From: CAZIPZ01 sp964541075
GTDB taxonomy: Bacteria > Acidobacteriota > Terriglobia > 20CM-2-55-15
Direction: 5' to 3'
DNA length: 13,511 nucleotides
Assembly (NCBI GenBank): GCA_964541075.1
Contig: CAZIPZ010000105.1
Location: forward strand, 1 to 13,511
Shown: one piece after another, positions 7,007-13,511 of the stretch
Layout of the letters: every line of letters begins with the position of its first letter
Numbering within the stretch: the stretch's first letter is position 1
Notes under the pieces: model-generated
Seen by the model: only the letters and a program-made list of their open reading frames with translations
The model's database searches: none
Told to the model about the DNA's origin: nothing
Program-made: the position numbers and the translations under genes

Positions 7007-7619
7007 CCATCATAGGAAGTATCGGTATTCGAAGGACTCGGTCAAGCAAAGAGATGTGAACAGCATATTGGCTTGGCGGCAAATCCAAAAATGAAAACTC
7101 TCCCCATGATGTCAACGGCGATCTCTGAACGTGGTCACCGCTGATAACCAGATCGACGAAAGCGGATTCATCCGCCGGGGCAGCATTGGTGTTCGTCACC
7201 TGTCCAGTGAGCGTCAACGTGTGACTTTCGGATCGCCGCAGCCAGAGCGCAATCTCAAAATCATCCGCCTGATATGTCATTTGGCGCGACGTCTTATCAC
7301 CACCCCGGACTCCCATTGTGGCGAGCTCCCTGAAACTGTCAAACGTCAGGGAGGCGATCACCCAGTTTCCCATCTTTTTGAGAATAGAAGGACTGCGGCC
7401 CATCCGGATGACGCGCTCAATCGCTGATTCGGGAAGATCCTGCGCCGCTTCCAGGGCGCCAAGCTCAGTTGCCGCCTGAATCCATTTCAAATGACCACTG
7501 CAATGCCCACATCGCCCAAGGTGCTCCTGAGATCCGGCATCTAACCCTATCTTTAATCGGATGCTTTCAAATAACTTCCCAATTGCGATGTGACTGTTAT
7601 CACCAGCCATCATAGCCAT
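6987..7619 (-). CDS. soluble anti-sigma-like zinc-motif protein with C-terminal beta domain
   Basis: This 210-residue protein has H33-x3-C37-x2-C40 in QEHLGRCGHCSGHL, the zinc-binding pattern of ZAS-type anti-sigma factors, and lies directly after an ECF sigma gene. Unlike classic membrane ZAS proteins I see no transmembrane helix. The C-terminal part (about 145-205) has alternating strands, from TLTLTGQVTNT to WGEFSFLDLPPSQYAVHISL, resembling a carboxypeptidase-regulatory-like or other beta-sandwich domain. It probably binds the sigma factor in the cytosol. The start at 7619 is one of three nearby ATG codons; AAGGA lies ten bases before the first. It overlaps the TPR-CHAT start, which suggests balanced expression and perhaps direct contact. 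The zinc-motif match is good; anti-sigma activity is inferred from motif and position. Confidence 0.7.
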   Translation of the reverse strand: MAMMAGDNSHIAIGKLFESIRLKIGLDAGSQEHLGRCGHCSGHLKWIQAATELGALEAAQDLPESAIERVIRMGRSPSILKKMGNWVIASLTFDSFRELATMGVRGGDKTSRQMTYQADDFEIALWLRRSESHTLTLTGQVTNTNAAPADESAFVDLVISGDHVQRSPLTSWGEFSFLDLPPSQYAVHISLLDRVLRIPILPMMDDEGST

Positions 7620-7678
7620 AACAATACAGTCCTTCTGTCATGAAGTGGCAACCCGACACTGAAAAAGTATGGTGAGGA

Positions 7679-8236
7679 TCAATGTTCATACCCAAGATCC
7701 TTTAGCAGGACTCCAAGTCGTTCCAGACAGCGATCCCTTGTGAATCCAATCGAGTTAACAGATAAGCCGATACGCTGGGCGAGAACGGCGTACGTCGGAA
7801 ACGGTTCCTCAAAGAAAAGGGCCTGAATCACCTGCTGGCAGCGTGGGCTCAGTTGGCCGATGCCATTCCGTATAAGTTGCTCGTGGTCCAACTGGCGAAG
7901 CAAATCCGGGCTCGGATCCTTGGACAAAGAATCTGCCACTTCGATCTCGACACTTTCGCCTTTTCCAGAATGCTTCTGCGTCATTCTGTAACACTTCCGC
8001 ACCGCAATTCGAACCAGCCACGCCTGCAGCCGGTCAACATCCCTTAGTAGATGCAGTTCCTGGAAGCAGTCCAACCAAACCGCCTGAAAGATCTCCATTG
8101 CATCTTCGGTCTTAAGGCCCCATTTGTAAGGGATCGAATAGACCAGTCGCTTGTAACGTTGGACAAGCTGTTCCCAGGCGTCGCCATCTCCTTCGAGACA
8201 AGCCTTGATCAGTTCTGAATCACTTGAATTGCGCAC
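7679..8236 (-). CDS. ECF-type RNA polymerase sigma factor
   Basis: This 185-residue protein has the two-domain layout of extracytoplasmic-function sigma factors. Region 2 covers about 15-85 and includes AWEQLVQRYKRLVYSI and the core-binding/-10 helix EDAMEIFQAVWLDCFQEL. Region 4 (about 125-178) includes LSPRCQQVIQALFFEEPFPTYAVLAQRIGL's helix-turn-helix that reads the -35 element. The start is a GTG at 8236; an in-frame TGA lies two codons upstream, so no earlier start is possible. The AAGAGG ahead of it is spaced rather far (12 nt). It sits 74 nt after the S8 protease stop and 59 nt before the zinc-motif gene. It presumably directs transcription of this cluster or other targets when freed from its partner; no target promoter motif could be identified. 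Confidence 0.9.
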   Translation of the reverse strand: MRNSSDSELIKACLEGDGDAWEQLVQRYKRLVYSIPYKWGLKTEDAMEIFQAVWLDCFQELHLLRDVDRLQAWLVRIAVRKCYRMTQKHSGKGESVEIEVADSLSKDPSPDLLRQLDHEQLIRNGIGQLSPRCQQVIQALFFEEPFPTYAVLAQRIGLSVNSIGFTRDRCLERLGVLLKDLGYEH

Positions 8237-8310
8237 GGTTCAACCATGCCTCTTATACCGCAAGTCCAGCCCAGTTGCACCCGGTGAGAATCTCAGAACC
8301 GGATGGGAGC

Positions 8311-9609
8311 CTACCGTCCCGAGTCCGAGATATTGCGCATAAGAGCCTTCAGCAGGTCGATCCTACCGGCGCCCAGTTGTCCCGTGTAGGCCTGATTCAG
8401 ACGGTCGATGTTAAGCGTTCCCGATTTGATGCTGTCGCCAACTGCATTCTTGTAAGAAAGTACCAATGCGGCTTCAGCGGCAACCATCGGAGCCGCGAAC
8501 GAAGTGCCTGAAGCGATTGCAAAATGTCCACCGGGATAGGTTGAGATAATGCCGGATCCCGGTGCTGAAACATCAACTGCGGATCCATAATTCGAGAACG
8601 CCGCTTTTTGATCCTGGTTTGTTGTCGCCGCGACGGCGATGACGTTCGGAAGCGCTGCTGGAAATTGTGGAATGTTCCAGTTACTGTTTCCCGCGGACGC
8701 CACCACCACAACGCCACTTCTCGCCGCATATTCAATTACGCCCTGCACGGCTTTCGAGTGGTCCGATAGACCGAAACTCAGATTAATGACACTAGCACCG
8801 TTCCTTACCGCGTACCTGATGGCTCGAACGATCGTGTTGGTGTCCGCATGACCGGAATCGTCGAAGACTCGCAGAGGCATGATCATCGCCTGCGGCGCAA
8901 TCGCTGCAATGATTCCAGCAACGAGTGTTCCATGCCCGTGTGCGGGACTCGTTGAATCTAAGTAACTGGCGGTGGAGTGATCGAGGTAAGACGCAGTGGC
9001 CTGATCCAGGAACGATTCTGTCGCCTGATCCAGGAACGACTCTGTCGACTGGTCCAAGAACGATTCTGTTGATTGATCGAGCCACGATTCCGTCGATTGA
9101 TCGAGAAAGCTTTCCGTAGACTGGTCGAGCGATCCGCTTCCCGAATTGCCTGCTCGAACGAAGTCATACCCAGCCATCAAGTGGCCGACTAATGACGGAT
9201 GTCCGTAGTCCACGGCCGAGTTCAGATCGGCAACGACGATGCGTCTTCCCTGTGAGATCGCTGAGGCAGCCGGCAGATTGATCAGCTGCAGTGCGGGCTG
9301 TCCCTGATACCAGTGGGCGGTCCCAACCGTCGTCGGCTTGGCGAGAATTGAAAATACCTGCTTCGGTATCGACGCTTTCCCGGAAGCCTCAATGTACTCT
9401 ACGCCGGCAATAGCCTGATTCGGCACGCGTGCGGCCGAAAGCAAATAGATTCCGGATTCCGGAAACGACTCCACAACCCTGGCATTGATAAAGGCCGCAA
9501 TGGGCGTGATATTCGCGCCCGGCTTCGTCTTGACAACAAAGTCCGCCGCCATGCCGTCGTGCGCGAGTAGAAGGAAAAGAAATACGAATACAAAAACTCT
9601 CGATCTCAT
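8311..9609 (-). CDS. exported subtilase (S8) with octapeptide repeat insert and Asn at the Asp position
   Basis: This 432-residue protein has a signal peptide (hydrophobic 5-15, cleavage near 21-22) and an N-terminal propeptide-like domain (about 23-85, FVVKTKPGANITPIAAF and on). The subtilisin-like domain follows. His226 lies in HGHGTLVAGI, the oxyanion Asn308 in VVVASAGNSN, and the nucleophile Ser370 in IASGTSFAAPM. The segment VADLNSAVDYGHPSL (126-140) aligns with the usual VAVIDTGVDxxHPxL, so the catalytic Asp position is Asn130 (codon AAC). Residues 161-216 are seven tandem octapeptides, inserted between that position and His226. The protein may be a slow, altered or inactive protease, or Asp128 may substitute. 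A GGGAG lies shortly before the ATG. It heads the sigma/zinc-protein/TPR-CHAT cluster. Confidence 0.9.
   Translation of the reverse strand: MRSRVFVFVFLFLLLAHDGMAADFVVKTKPGANITPIAAFINARVVESFPESGIYLLSAARVPNQAIAGVEYIEASGKASIPKQVFSILAKPTTVGTAHWYQGQPALQLINLPAASAISQGRRIVVADLNSAVDYGHPSLVGHLMAGYDFVRAGNSGSGSLDQSTESFLDQSTESWLDQSTESFLDQSTESFLDQATESFLDQATASYLDHSTASYLDSTSPAHGHGTLVAGIIAAIAPQAMIMPLRVFDDSGHADTNTIVRAIRYAVRNGASVINLSFGLSDHSKAVQGVIEYAARSGVVVVASAGNSNWNIPQFPAALPNVIAVAATTNQDQKAAFSNYGSAVDVSAPGSGIISTYPGGHFAIASGTSFAAPMVAAEAALVLSYKNAVGDSIKSGTLNIDRLNQAYTGQLGAGRIDLLKALMRNISDSGR
8956..9129 (-). repeat. 24-bp tandem repeat coding LDQSTESF octapeptides
   Basis: Seven full 24-bp units (8962-9129) plus a last LD (8956-8961) encode LDQSTESF, LDQSTESW, LDQSTESF twice, LDQATESF, LDQATASY and LDHSTASY. 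Leu is written CTC, TTG, CTG or TTA, and Ser and Thr codons vary as well. The DNA has thus diverged while the peptide stayed nearly constant, which points to selection on the amino-acid sequence rather than recent slippage. Confidence 0.95.
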
Positions 9610-9646
9610 AAGCGCTCCCAGGGACCGTTTTTGAGGCCCTCTAAGG

Positions 9647-9664
9647 AGCTATTCGGCAATAGCT
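9647..9664. promoter_or_regulatory. palindrome upstream of the S8 protease gene
   Basis: AGCTATT (9647-9653) and AATAGCT (9658-9664) form a perfect 7-bp inverted repeat around CGGC, 38-55 nt ahead of the protease ATG. It could be an operator or a leader hairpin. No clear -35/-10 pair could be placed around it. Confidence 0.3.
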
Positions 9665-9780
9665 GCAATAACCTTTATCCGGGGTTGCGCTGTCAGAACT
9701 GGAGGTTTCTCTCTACGTGATAAAGAGTCAGGATCGAAGTTTTCGTTTGGAGGAGGCTGGTTTTCGACTGAAAGGGACTG

Positions 9781-10368
9781 TTAGGGCTTCAAATCGCGCA
9801 ACTTGTGTTGAACAGCCTGAAGCGATTGAATCAACGATTCTGCGCTTTTCTCGAGCGCTTTCATCCGTGAATCCCGCGCCGATTTCCGCAGATTTTGCAG
9901 TTCCTCGATGAGAACAGTCAGTTCGCTCTTTAAAACCGGAAGATCGGATGCCAGTTCCGCTCGATCCTCATTGGAGAAGCCCTCTCCTTTAGGACGTCGA
10001 AATCGCCCGATAACGGCATTCAATTCGCGCACACGGTCACCGAGGATTTGGAATTTCTCGAGCTTTTCATTCTGTTCATTCCGGCGAATGTTGAACAGAT
10101 TCGCCTGAGCTGAAACTCTCTGGGCCACGCCTTCCGCCCGCGTTTGTGCTTCCTGGAGTTGCCGGGACAGATTAGATACTTCTTCGGCGATGCCCTGTCC
10201 ACATTCTGCAAATCGAGCCATGAGCTTCTGAATGTGTTCAATGTCGAAATCCGACGTCATGTCGGTGGAGTTGATTTTTTCGCCCACGCGCTCGAGCTCG
10301 GACAGATGACCATCCAGAGCGAGTACGGATTTAACTAAGGGAGATTCCCGGTTGACCTTATTTGACAT
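9781..10368 (-). CDS. hypothetical coiled-coil protein (195 aa)
   Basis: I do not recognise a named family. The protein is almost entirely helical and highly charged, with long heptad-like stretches at about 50-115 (EEVSNLSRQLQEAQTRAEGV, NEQNEKLEKFQILGDRVREL) and 140-193 (LPVLKSELTVLIEELQNL, LIQSLQAVQHKLRDL). A break with RRPKGEGFSNEDR lies between them, suggesting a helical hairpin. No signal peptide or membrane segment is seen, so it is probably cytosolic. The ATG at 10368 has GAGAGG very close upstream. It lies 171 nt before the S8 protease gene on the same strand, so it may or may not belong to that cluster. Confidence 0.75.
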   Translation of the reverse strand: MSNKVNRESPLVKSVLALDGHLSELERVGEKINSTDMTSDFDIEHIQKLMARFAECGQGIAEEVSNLSRQLQEAQTRAEGVAQRVSAQANLFNIRRNEQNEKLEKFQILGDRVRELNAVIGRFRRPKGEGFSNEDRAELASDLPVLKSELTVLIEELQNLRKSARDSRMKALEKSAESLIQSLQAVQHKLRDLKP

Positions 10369-10499
10369 GGCCTCTCAGGCTCTCAGAATAGTTATAGCTT
10401 ATCAGCATGATTACCGTGTGGGGCCGAATAGTCGACAGCTAAACGTGAAAGCAGTTCCAGAGGAATCCGTGGAAGGCTAGAAGGACAGGCAGTGATGAG

Positions 10500-10527
10500 G
10501 AGGATGGAGCGTCAACGCCCCATCCTC
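10500..10527 (-). terminator. hairpin after the secreted TPR protein gene
   Basis: GAGGATGG (10500-10507) pairs with CCATCCTC (10520-10527); after one mismatch, GCG (10509-10511) pairs with CGC (10516-10518), leaving a TCAA loop. It starts eight bases beyond the TAA of the TPR protein gene. No T-run follows, so it is either a factor-aided terminator or an RNA-stabilising 3' hairpin. Confidence 0.55.
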
Positions 10528-10534
10528 TACCTAA

Positions 10535-11560
10535 TTAAGCTCCCAGTTGGGCCTTTTTCTCGGCAATGTATTTGTTCATCTCGTCAGCTGTAGCGTCTGG
10601 GTTCCTCTGCTTGAAGAGTCTCTCGAACTGGGGCCGCGCTGCAGCTGCAGCAGGGCCTGCCAAGGCAGTTGCTCGAGCGAAGGCATCGAGCGCGAGATCG
10701 CGCTTGTTCTTGAACTCCGTCTCCAACTCCGTTCGCTTGGTTGCAAGCTGATCGATTGCGGCCTGATCCGCTTTCGCCGCCTTCGCCGCATTCTCCGCTT
10801 CGTAGGCTGCGAGCACCTGTTTCTGCGCGTCAGGCAACAAGCTGTTGATGGCGAGGCCCAGTTGATACTGGCTCTGATCATCCTTCTTGTTGAGTTTCAC
10901 GGCCTGTTCAAATTCCGTGATGGCTTCCGGGTAGGCTTTCTTGCCCAGATGCGAAAGTCCAACAGTGAAATGCGCTTGCCCCTGGACCGGAGCCCAGTCC
11001 GCGTCACTTGCTCCCGCCGGCTTCGGAACGGCAAGCATCTTCTTGGCATAGTCTGCAGCCTTGTTGAGCGCTGCCACCCGCTGGGCTTCTCCAGCGGGCA
11101 GGCTCTCAATGATTGCTGAAGGCACAATCATCAACGCCTGAAGATTGTTGGGATCGGCAGCCAGGACCTTGTCGCCATACTCAATTGTTTTCGCCGGGTT
11201 GTTGCTCTGGTTGGCCGCGATAAACAATTGCCCCAAGGTATAGGCCTTGAGCTTGTCGTCTGCATTCGGAATCAGCGTCGTCAGTTTCTCGCCAAGCTCC
11301 ATAACCTTCGCCCAGTTCTTGGCCGCCTGGTAGGACGCGAAGGTCTGCTGATAGAGGGGAACCAGGTATTGGGACGCTTTGAAAGCCGCATCAGGGTTTG
11401 TGATGAACTGTTCCCCTAAAGCAGTCTTCTTAGCAGGGTCCTTCTCGTCGTACCACGCTCTATAAAGAGCGTTCGGCGATAGCGTTGCCTGCGCAAAACT
11501 TGAAACAACGAGCGCGAACATCGCCAACAGCACAAATCCCAAATAAACGGCTCTTTTCAT
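10535..11560 (-). CDS. secreted TPR-repeat protein
   Basis: This 341-residue protein has a clear signal peptide (MKRAVYLGFVLLAMFALVVS, cleavage near SFAQA at about 21-26). The mature part is alpha-helical with TPR-like repeats: about 75-140 (WAKVMELGEKL, NPAKTIEYGDKVLAADPNN) and 195-235 (AHFTVGLSHLGKKAYPEAITEFEQAVKLNKKDDQSQYQLGL's two helices). An Ala/Lys-rich helical stretch follows (about 245-300). TPRs bind protein partners, so this is probably a periplasmic scaffold. AGAGGGGG lies ten bases before the ATG at 11560. It sits downstream of the TonB receptor but is separated from it by a strong terminator, so it must have its own promoter. Confidence 0.85.
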   Translation of the reverse strand: MKRAVYLGFVLLAMFALVVSSFAQATLSPNALYRAWYDEKDPAKKTALGEQFITNPDAAFKASQYLVPLYQQTFASYQAAKNWAKVMELGEKLTTLIPNADDKLKAYTLGQLFIAANQSNNPAKTIEYGDKVLAADPNNLQALMIVPSAIIESLPAGEAQRVAALNKAADYAKKMLAVPKPAGASDADWAPVQGQAHFTVGLSHLGKKAYPEAITEFEQAVKLNKKDDQSQYQLGLAINSLLPDAQKQVLAAYEAENAAKAAKADQAAIDQLATKRTELETEFKNKRDLALDAFARATALAGPAAAAARPQFERLFKQRNPDATADEMNKYIAEKKAQLGA

Positions 11561-11861
11561 GTGAAAAATACCCCCTCTGAATTTTCCGTCATACTCCGTG
11601 TAATTTGAAGTACAGAGCCGGTAACGGCATCCATCGATTCCCGGCTAGCGAAGCTCAAATGAAAAACGAGCAACAGCGGCGTCACCCGATCTTCGATGAG
11701 GCCTCGATCTGTGTCTTCTGGGCCTGGAGCGAGACCTATTATGGACCAACAGGCACTGGAGCCCAATAGATTTTAGTACATACGCCGAGCAGCGACCATC
11801 CCATGGCCCCGGGGTCAACAACAGCAATCGACTGCGCGCCAAAGTCGCTTCTAGCTGACTC
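11561..11861. other. intergenic region upstream of the TPR protein gene
   Basis: About 300 bases lie between the TonB receptor terminator and the TPR protein start. Apart from the ribosome binding site at the left end I see no convincing -35/-10 pair, repeat or RNA gene. The short open frames here have no coding character. The promoter of the TPR gene must lie here but could not be placed. Confidence 0.5.
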
Positions 11862-11899
11862 AAAAAATTCGGCCTTCCCCTTTCGAGGAAGGCCGAATT
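11862..11899 (-). terminator. rho-independent terminator of the TonB receptor gene
   Basis: A perfect 13-bp stem is formed by AATTCGGCCTTCC (11866-11878) and GGAAGGCCGAATT (11887-11899) around an 8-nt loop. On the minus strand it ends in a run of six T (11867-11862). It begins 30 nt after the receptor stop codon. Confidence 0.95.
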
Positions 11900-11929
11900 G
11901 TCATCGCAGGATTGGCAGCTTACTCCGTG

Positions 11930-13511
11930 TCAGAAGTTGTATCGCACTCCCACACGAGCAACGCGGGGTTCAACGGTCTGAGTCGGACGCTGGAAGTTCG
12001 CACCGGTTAGGTCGTTGATACCGGTTACAGTGGATGCATTCAGCGAGTTGAACAGATCAAACATCGCGCTTATGCGTTGTCCTTCGGACAGCTGAAAAGT
12101 CTTTTCCACTCTGAAATCCAGAATCTTCACGCTATCCAGGAAGAATGTGCCGATCGGTTCGACGAACAATGCGGAGACGCCCTGATTCAAACTGGGCGTG
12201 TTCCAGCGCCGTCCATACGCTCCGCCTTTGGCCGCTCTAAACACGGAAGACAGCAAAATTCCGTAAGGAGCCTCATAGGTGCCTGAAACCTTATACGTCC
12301 AGGACCGGAAGTGCTCGCCATTGTTGTAACGCAGGGTGTTGGGATCCTGAGAGAAGCCCTGGGTATCGCTCGCGATCTGCGATGAACTCCAGGTCTTGCG
12401 GCCCAGAACGTTGAAACCGGTCACCATCTGCCACTTGTTCGAAAGACGCTTGATGAGCGTGGCTTCAAGCACCGTGCTCGCGTTGTCGGCCGACGGATTA
12501 TTCTTAATGAGGTCCTTACGTCTGCCAACATATTGCGGGTCCAGACTGAACACGGTGACGGTTTTGTCATCCCCGGTGCCGGCCCGTCCATCGCGACCGG
12601 GGTCAAGACCATTGACCGGAATGTTGTAGCCCTCATACGGAATGGCAATGTTGTAAATTTGCCATCGGTTTTGTTCAAACTTGCGAACGAACGCCAGGCG
12701 CAGAGAAAGATCCGTGACAAGTTCCTGGTCGATTCCCAGCGTGTACTCAACCGTGTACGGGAATTTCAGGTTTGGATCGGCGTCGCGATCTTTGCCGCCG
12801 ACGACCGCTACCGGAGTCCGTCCCGCCGGATTGAACGAGCAACCGGTCAGGTAGCAATTGGCCGAGGGATTGGTTCCATCCCAGGTATAGCGGGTTTGCA
12901 ACAAGACCATGGGATTGACCGAGGCGGAGACGTCGCTGGTTTCAGTTTCACCCGCTTCCAGGTTGTATCGTCCATAACTGGTCTTGAGCGCCGTCCTGCC
13001 GTTTCCAAAAACGTCATAGATGAGAGAGAGGCGAGGCACCAGACCATTCAGAGCGTTCAACGTTCGAGCTTCCACGATCTGTTTCGCCTGGTAGGGACCG
13101 CTTCCGTCCTTCTCCTGGCGCGGATAATACGGAACAGCGTGATCAAACCGAATCCCGAGGTTCAGGGTCAGTCTGGGCGTGACTTTCCAGGCGTCCTGAA
13201 CAAAATAGGAATGCTCCTGCAACCTGCTATCGATGAAAAACGGAGTATCCAAAGTCTCTATGAACGCCGGCGTCCGGAATCCGCCGCGATAGTACAGAAC
13301 GATCTGGCCGATGGTGCCGCGCTGCTTTCTGGGCGATCCCAGATATTTCCACGTGTAACCGGCTTTGGCGCTGTGATTTCCGGCAATAGCAGAGAGGGTG
13401 ACATTGTAATGGTAGAGCTTTGTATCCCACGTGTACGGGGTCCCGAGCGTAAATCCCGTGCTTTCACCGGAGAACCCGCCGCGAACCTGCTGGGTGTCCA
13501 GATCTCGACGG
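11930..13511 (-). CDS. TonB-dependent receptor, Oar-like, C-terminal part (partial)
   Basis: The frame is open from the right edge to the TAA at 11930, giving about 527 visible codons; the 5' end (signal peptide, N-terminal carboxypeptidase-regulatory-like domain, plug) lies outside. The visible part is outer-membrane beta-barrel with alternating strands and Gly/Tyr/Trp-rich turns: NHSAKAGYTWKYLG, QEHSYFVQDAWKVTPRLTLN, NLGIRFDHAV, RLSLIYDVFGNGRTALKTSY. It ends in VARVGVRYNF, the aromatic C-terminus needed for barrel assembly. NLGIRFDH followed by a numbered-turn region is typical of the large Oar-like receptors abundant in Acidobacteria. Such receptors import large substrates or sense them with energy from TonB; the ligand is unknown. 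Two Cys in NCYLTGCSF probably form a loop disulfide. Confidence 0.93.
   Translation of the reverse strand, partial: RRDLDTQQVRGGFSGESTGFTLGTPYTWDTKLYHYNVTLSAIAGNHSAKAGYTWKYLGSPRKQRGTIGQIVLYYRGGFRTPAFIETLDTPFFIDSRLQEHSYFVQDAWKVTPRLTLNLGIRFDHAVPYYPRQEKDGSGPYQAKQIVEARTLNALNGLVPRLSLIYDVFGNGRTALKTSYGRYNLEAGETETSDVSASVNPMVLLQTRYTWDGTNPSANCYLTGCSFNPAGRTPVAVVGGKDRDADPNLKFPYTVEYTLGIDQELVTDLSLRLAFVRKFEQNRWQIYNIAIPYEGYNIPVNGLDPGRDGRAGTGDDKTVTVFSLDPQYVGRRKDLIKNNPSADNASTVLEATLIKRLSNKWQMVTGFNVLGRKTWSSSQIASDTQGFSQDPNTLRYNNGEHFRSWTYKVSGTYEAPYGILLSSVFRAAKGGAYGRRWNTPSLNQGVSALFVEPIGTFFLDSVKILDFRVEKTFQLSEGQRISAMFDLFNSLNASTVTGINDLTGANFQRPTQTVEPRVARVGVRYNF

Noticed and set aside
7026..7070. SFLD inside the zinc-motif protein (GEFSFLDLPPS) as another copy of the octapeptide motif
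   Set aside because: It lies in an ordinary beta-strand pattern (GxFxFxxLPPxxY) of a beta-sandwich domain and lacks the Gln/Ser part, so the match is best explained by chance.
8252..8280. Possible sigma-70 promoter before the sigma gene (GTGCAA, 17 bp, TATAAG on the minus strand)
   Set aside because: The -35 half matches only three of six positions, and transcription would start so close to the GTG that the ribosome binding site would be lost.
10547..11119. 190-codon plus-strand open frame opposite the secreted TPR protein
   Set aside because: The minus-strand product has a signal peptide, TPR repeats and a ribosome binding site; the plus frame is its antisense shadow.
11557..11863. Two short minus-strand open frames in the gap upstream of the TPR protein
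   Set aside because: They overlap each other, lack ribosome binding sites and have Arg/Ser-rich sequence typical of noncoding DNA.
13250..13252. TTG codon as the start of the TonB receptor
   Set aside because: The frame continues upstream without a stop to the window edge and keeps coding beta-barrel-like sequence, so the gene is cut by the edge and not started here.

Overview
The window looks like chromosomal DNA of a moderately GC-rich Gram-negative bacterium, most likely an acidobacterium. This is an inference from gene types: a large Oar-like TonB-dependent receptor, secreted TPR and amidohydrolase proteins, an ECF sigma factor beside a TPR-CHAT protein, and a PEP-CTERM sorting-signal remnant. 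No rRNA, tRNA, CRISPR array or insertion sequence was seen.

Layout. Positions 1-1257 (+) hold a GT4-like glycosyltransferase whose ATG overlaps the stop of an open frame entering from the left (ATGA). It converges on a secreted amidohydrolase (2597-1314, -) across a hairpin. A secreted beta-lactamase-fold serine hydrolase follows (2701-3720, +), divergent from the amidohydrolase. From 3721 to about 4370 there is a crowded 650-bp stretch: a PEP-CTERM tail remnant (-), three copies of an 8-nt repeat, a 59-residue ORF (+), a tail-overlapping 35-residue ORF (-), and a plus-strand terminator placed so that the plus transcript would run antisense through the whole 35-residue gene.

From 10368 to 4137 all genes lie on the minus strand: a coiled-coil protein; an exported subtilase (S8) carrying seven 8-residue repeats between its Asp-equivalent and His positions; an ECF sigma factor; a soluble protein with an anti-sigma-type HX3CX2C zinc motif; a TPR-CHAT protein with an intact His/Cys dyad; and the 35-residue peptide. 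The zinc protein and TPR-CHAT genes overlap by 20 nt. At the right end are a secreted TPR protein (11560-10535, -) and the 3' part of a TonB-dependent receptor (edge to 11930, -) closed by a textbook terminator.

The most interesting unit is S8 protease - sigma - zinc protein - TPR-CHAT - small peptide. The last eight residues of the peptide (QSEAAFLD) match the register of the protease repeats (consensus QSTESFLD, with variants such as QATASYLD). This suggests a protease-linked signalling or peptide-processing system. In addition, the S8 protein has Asn where the catalytic Asp is expected. The sigma/anti-sigma-like/TPR-CHAT layout recalls the TPR-CHAT protease Csx29, whose substrate Csx30 restrains an ECF-type sigma, but no CRISPR component is present. 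The functional link is a hypothesis; the sequence similarity and gene order are visible directly.
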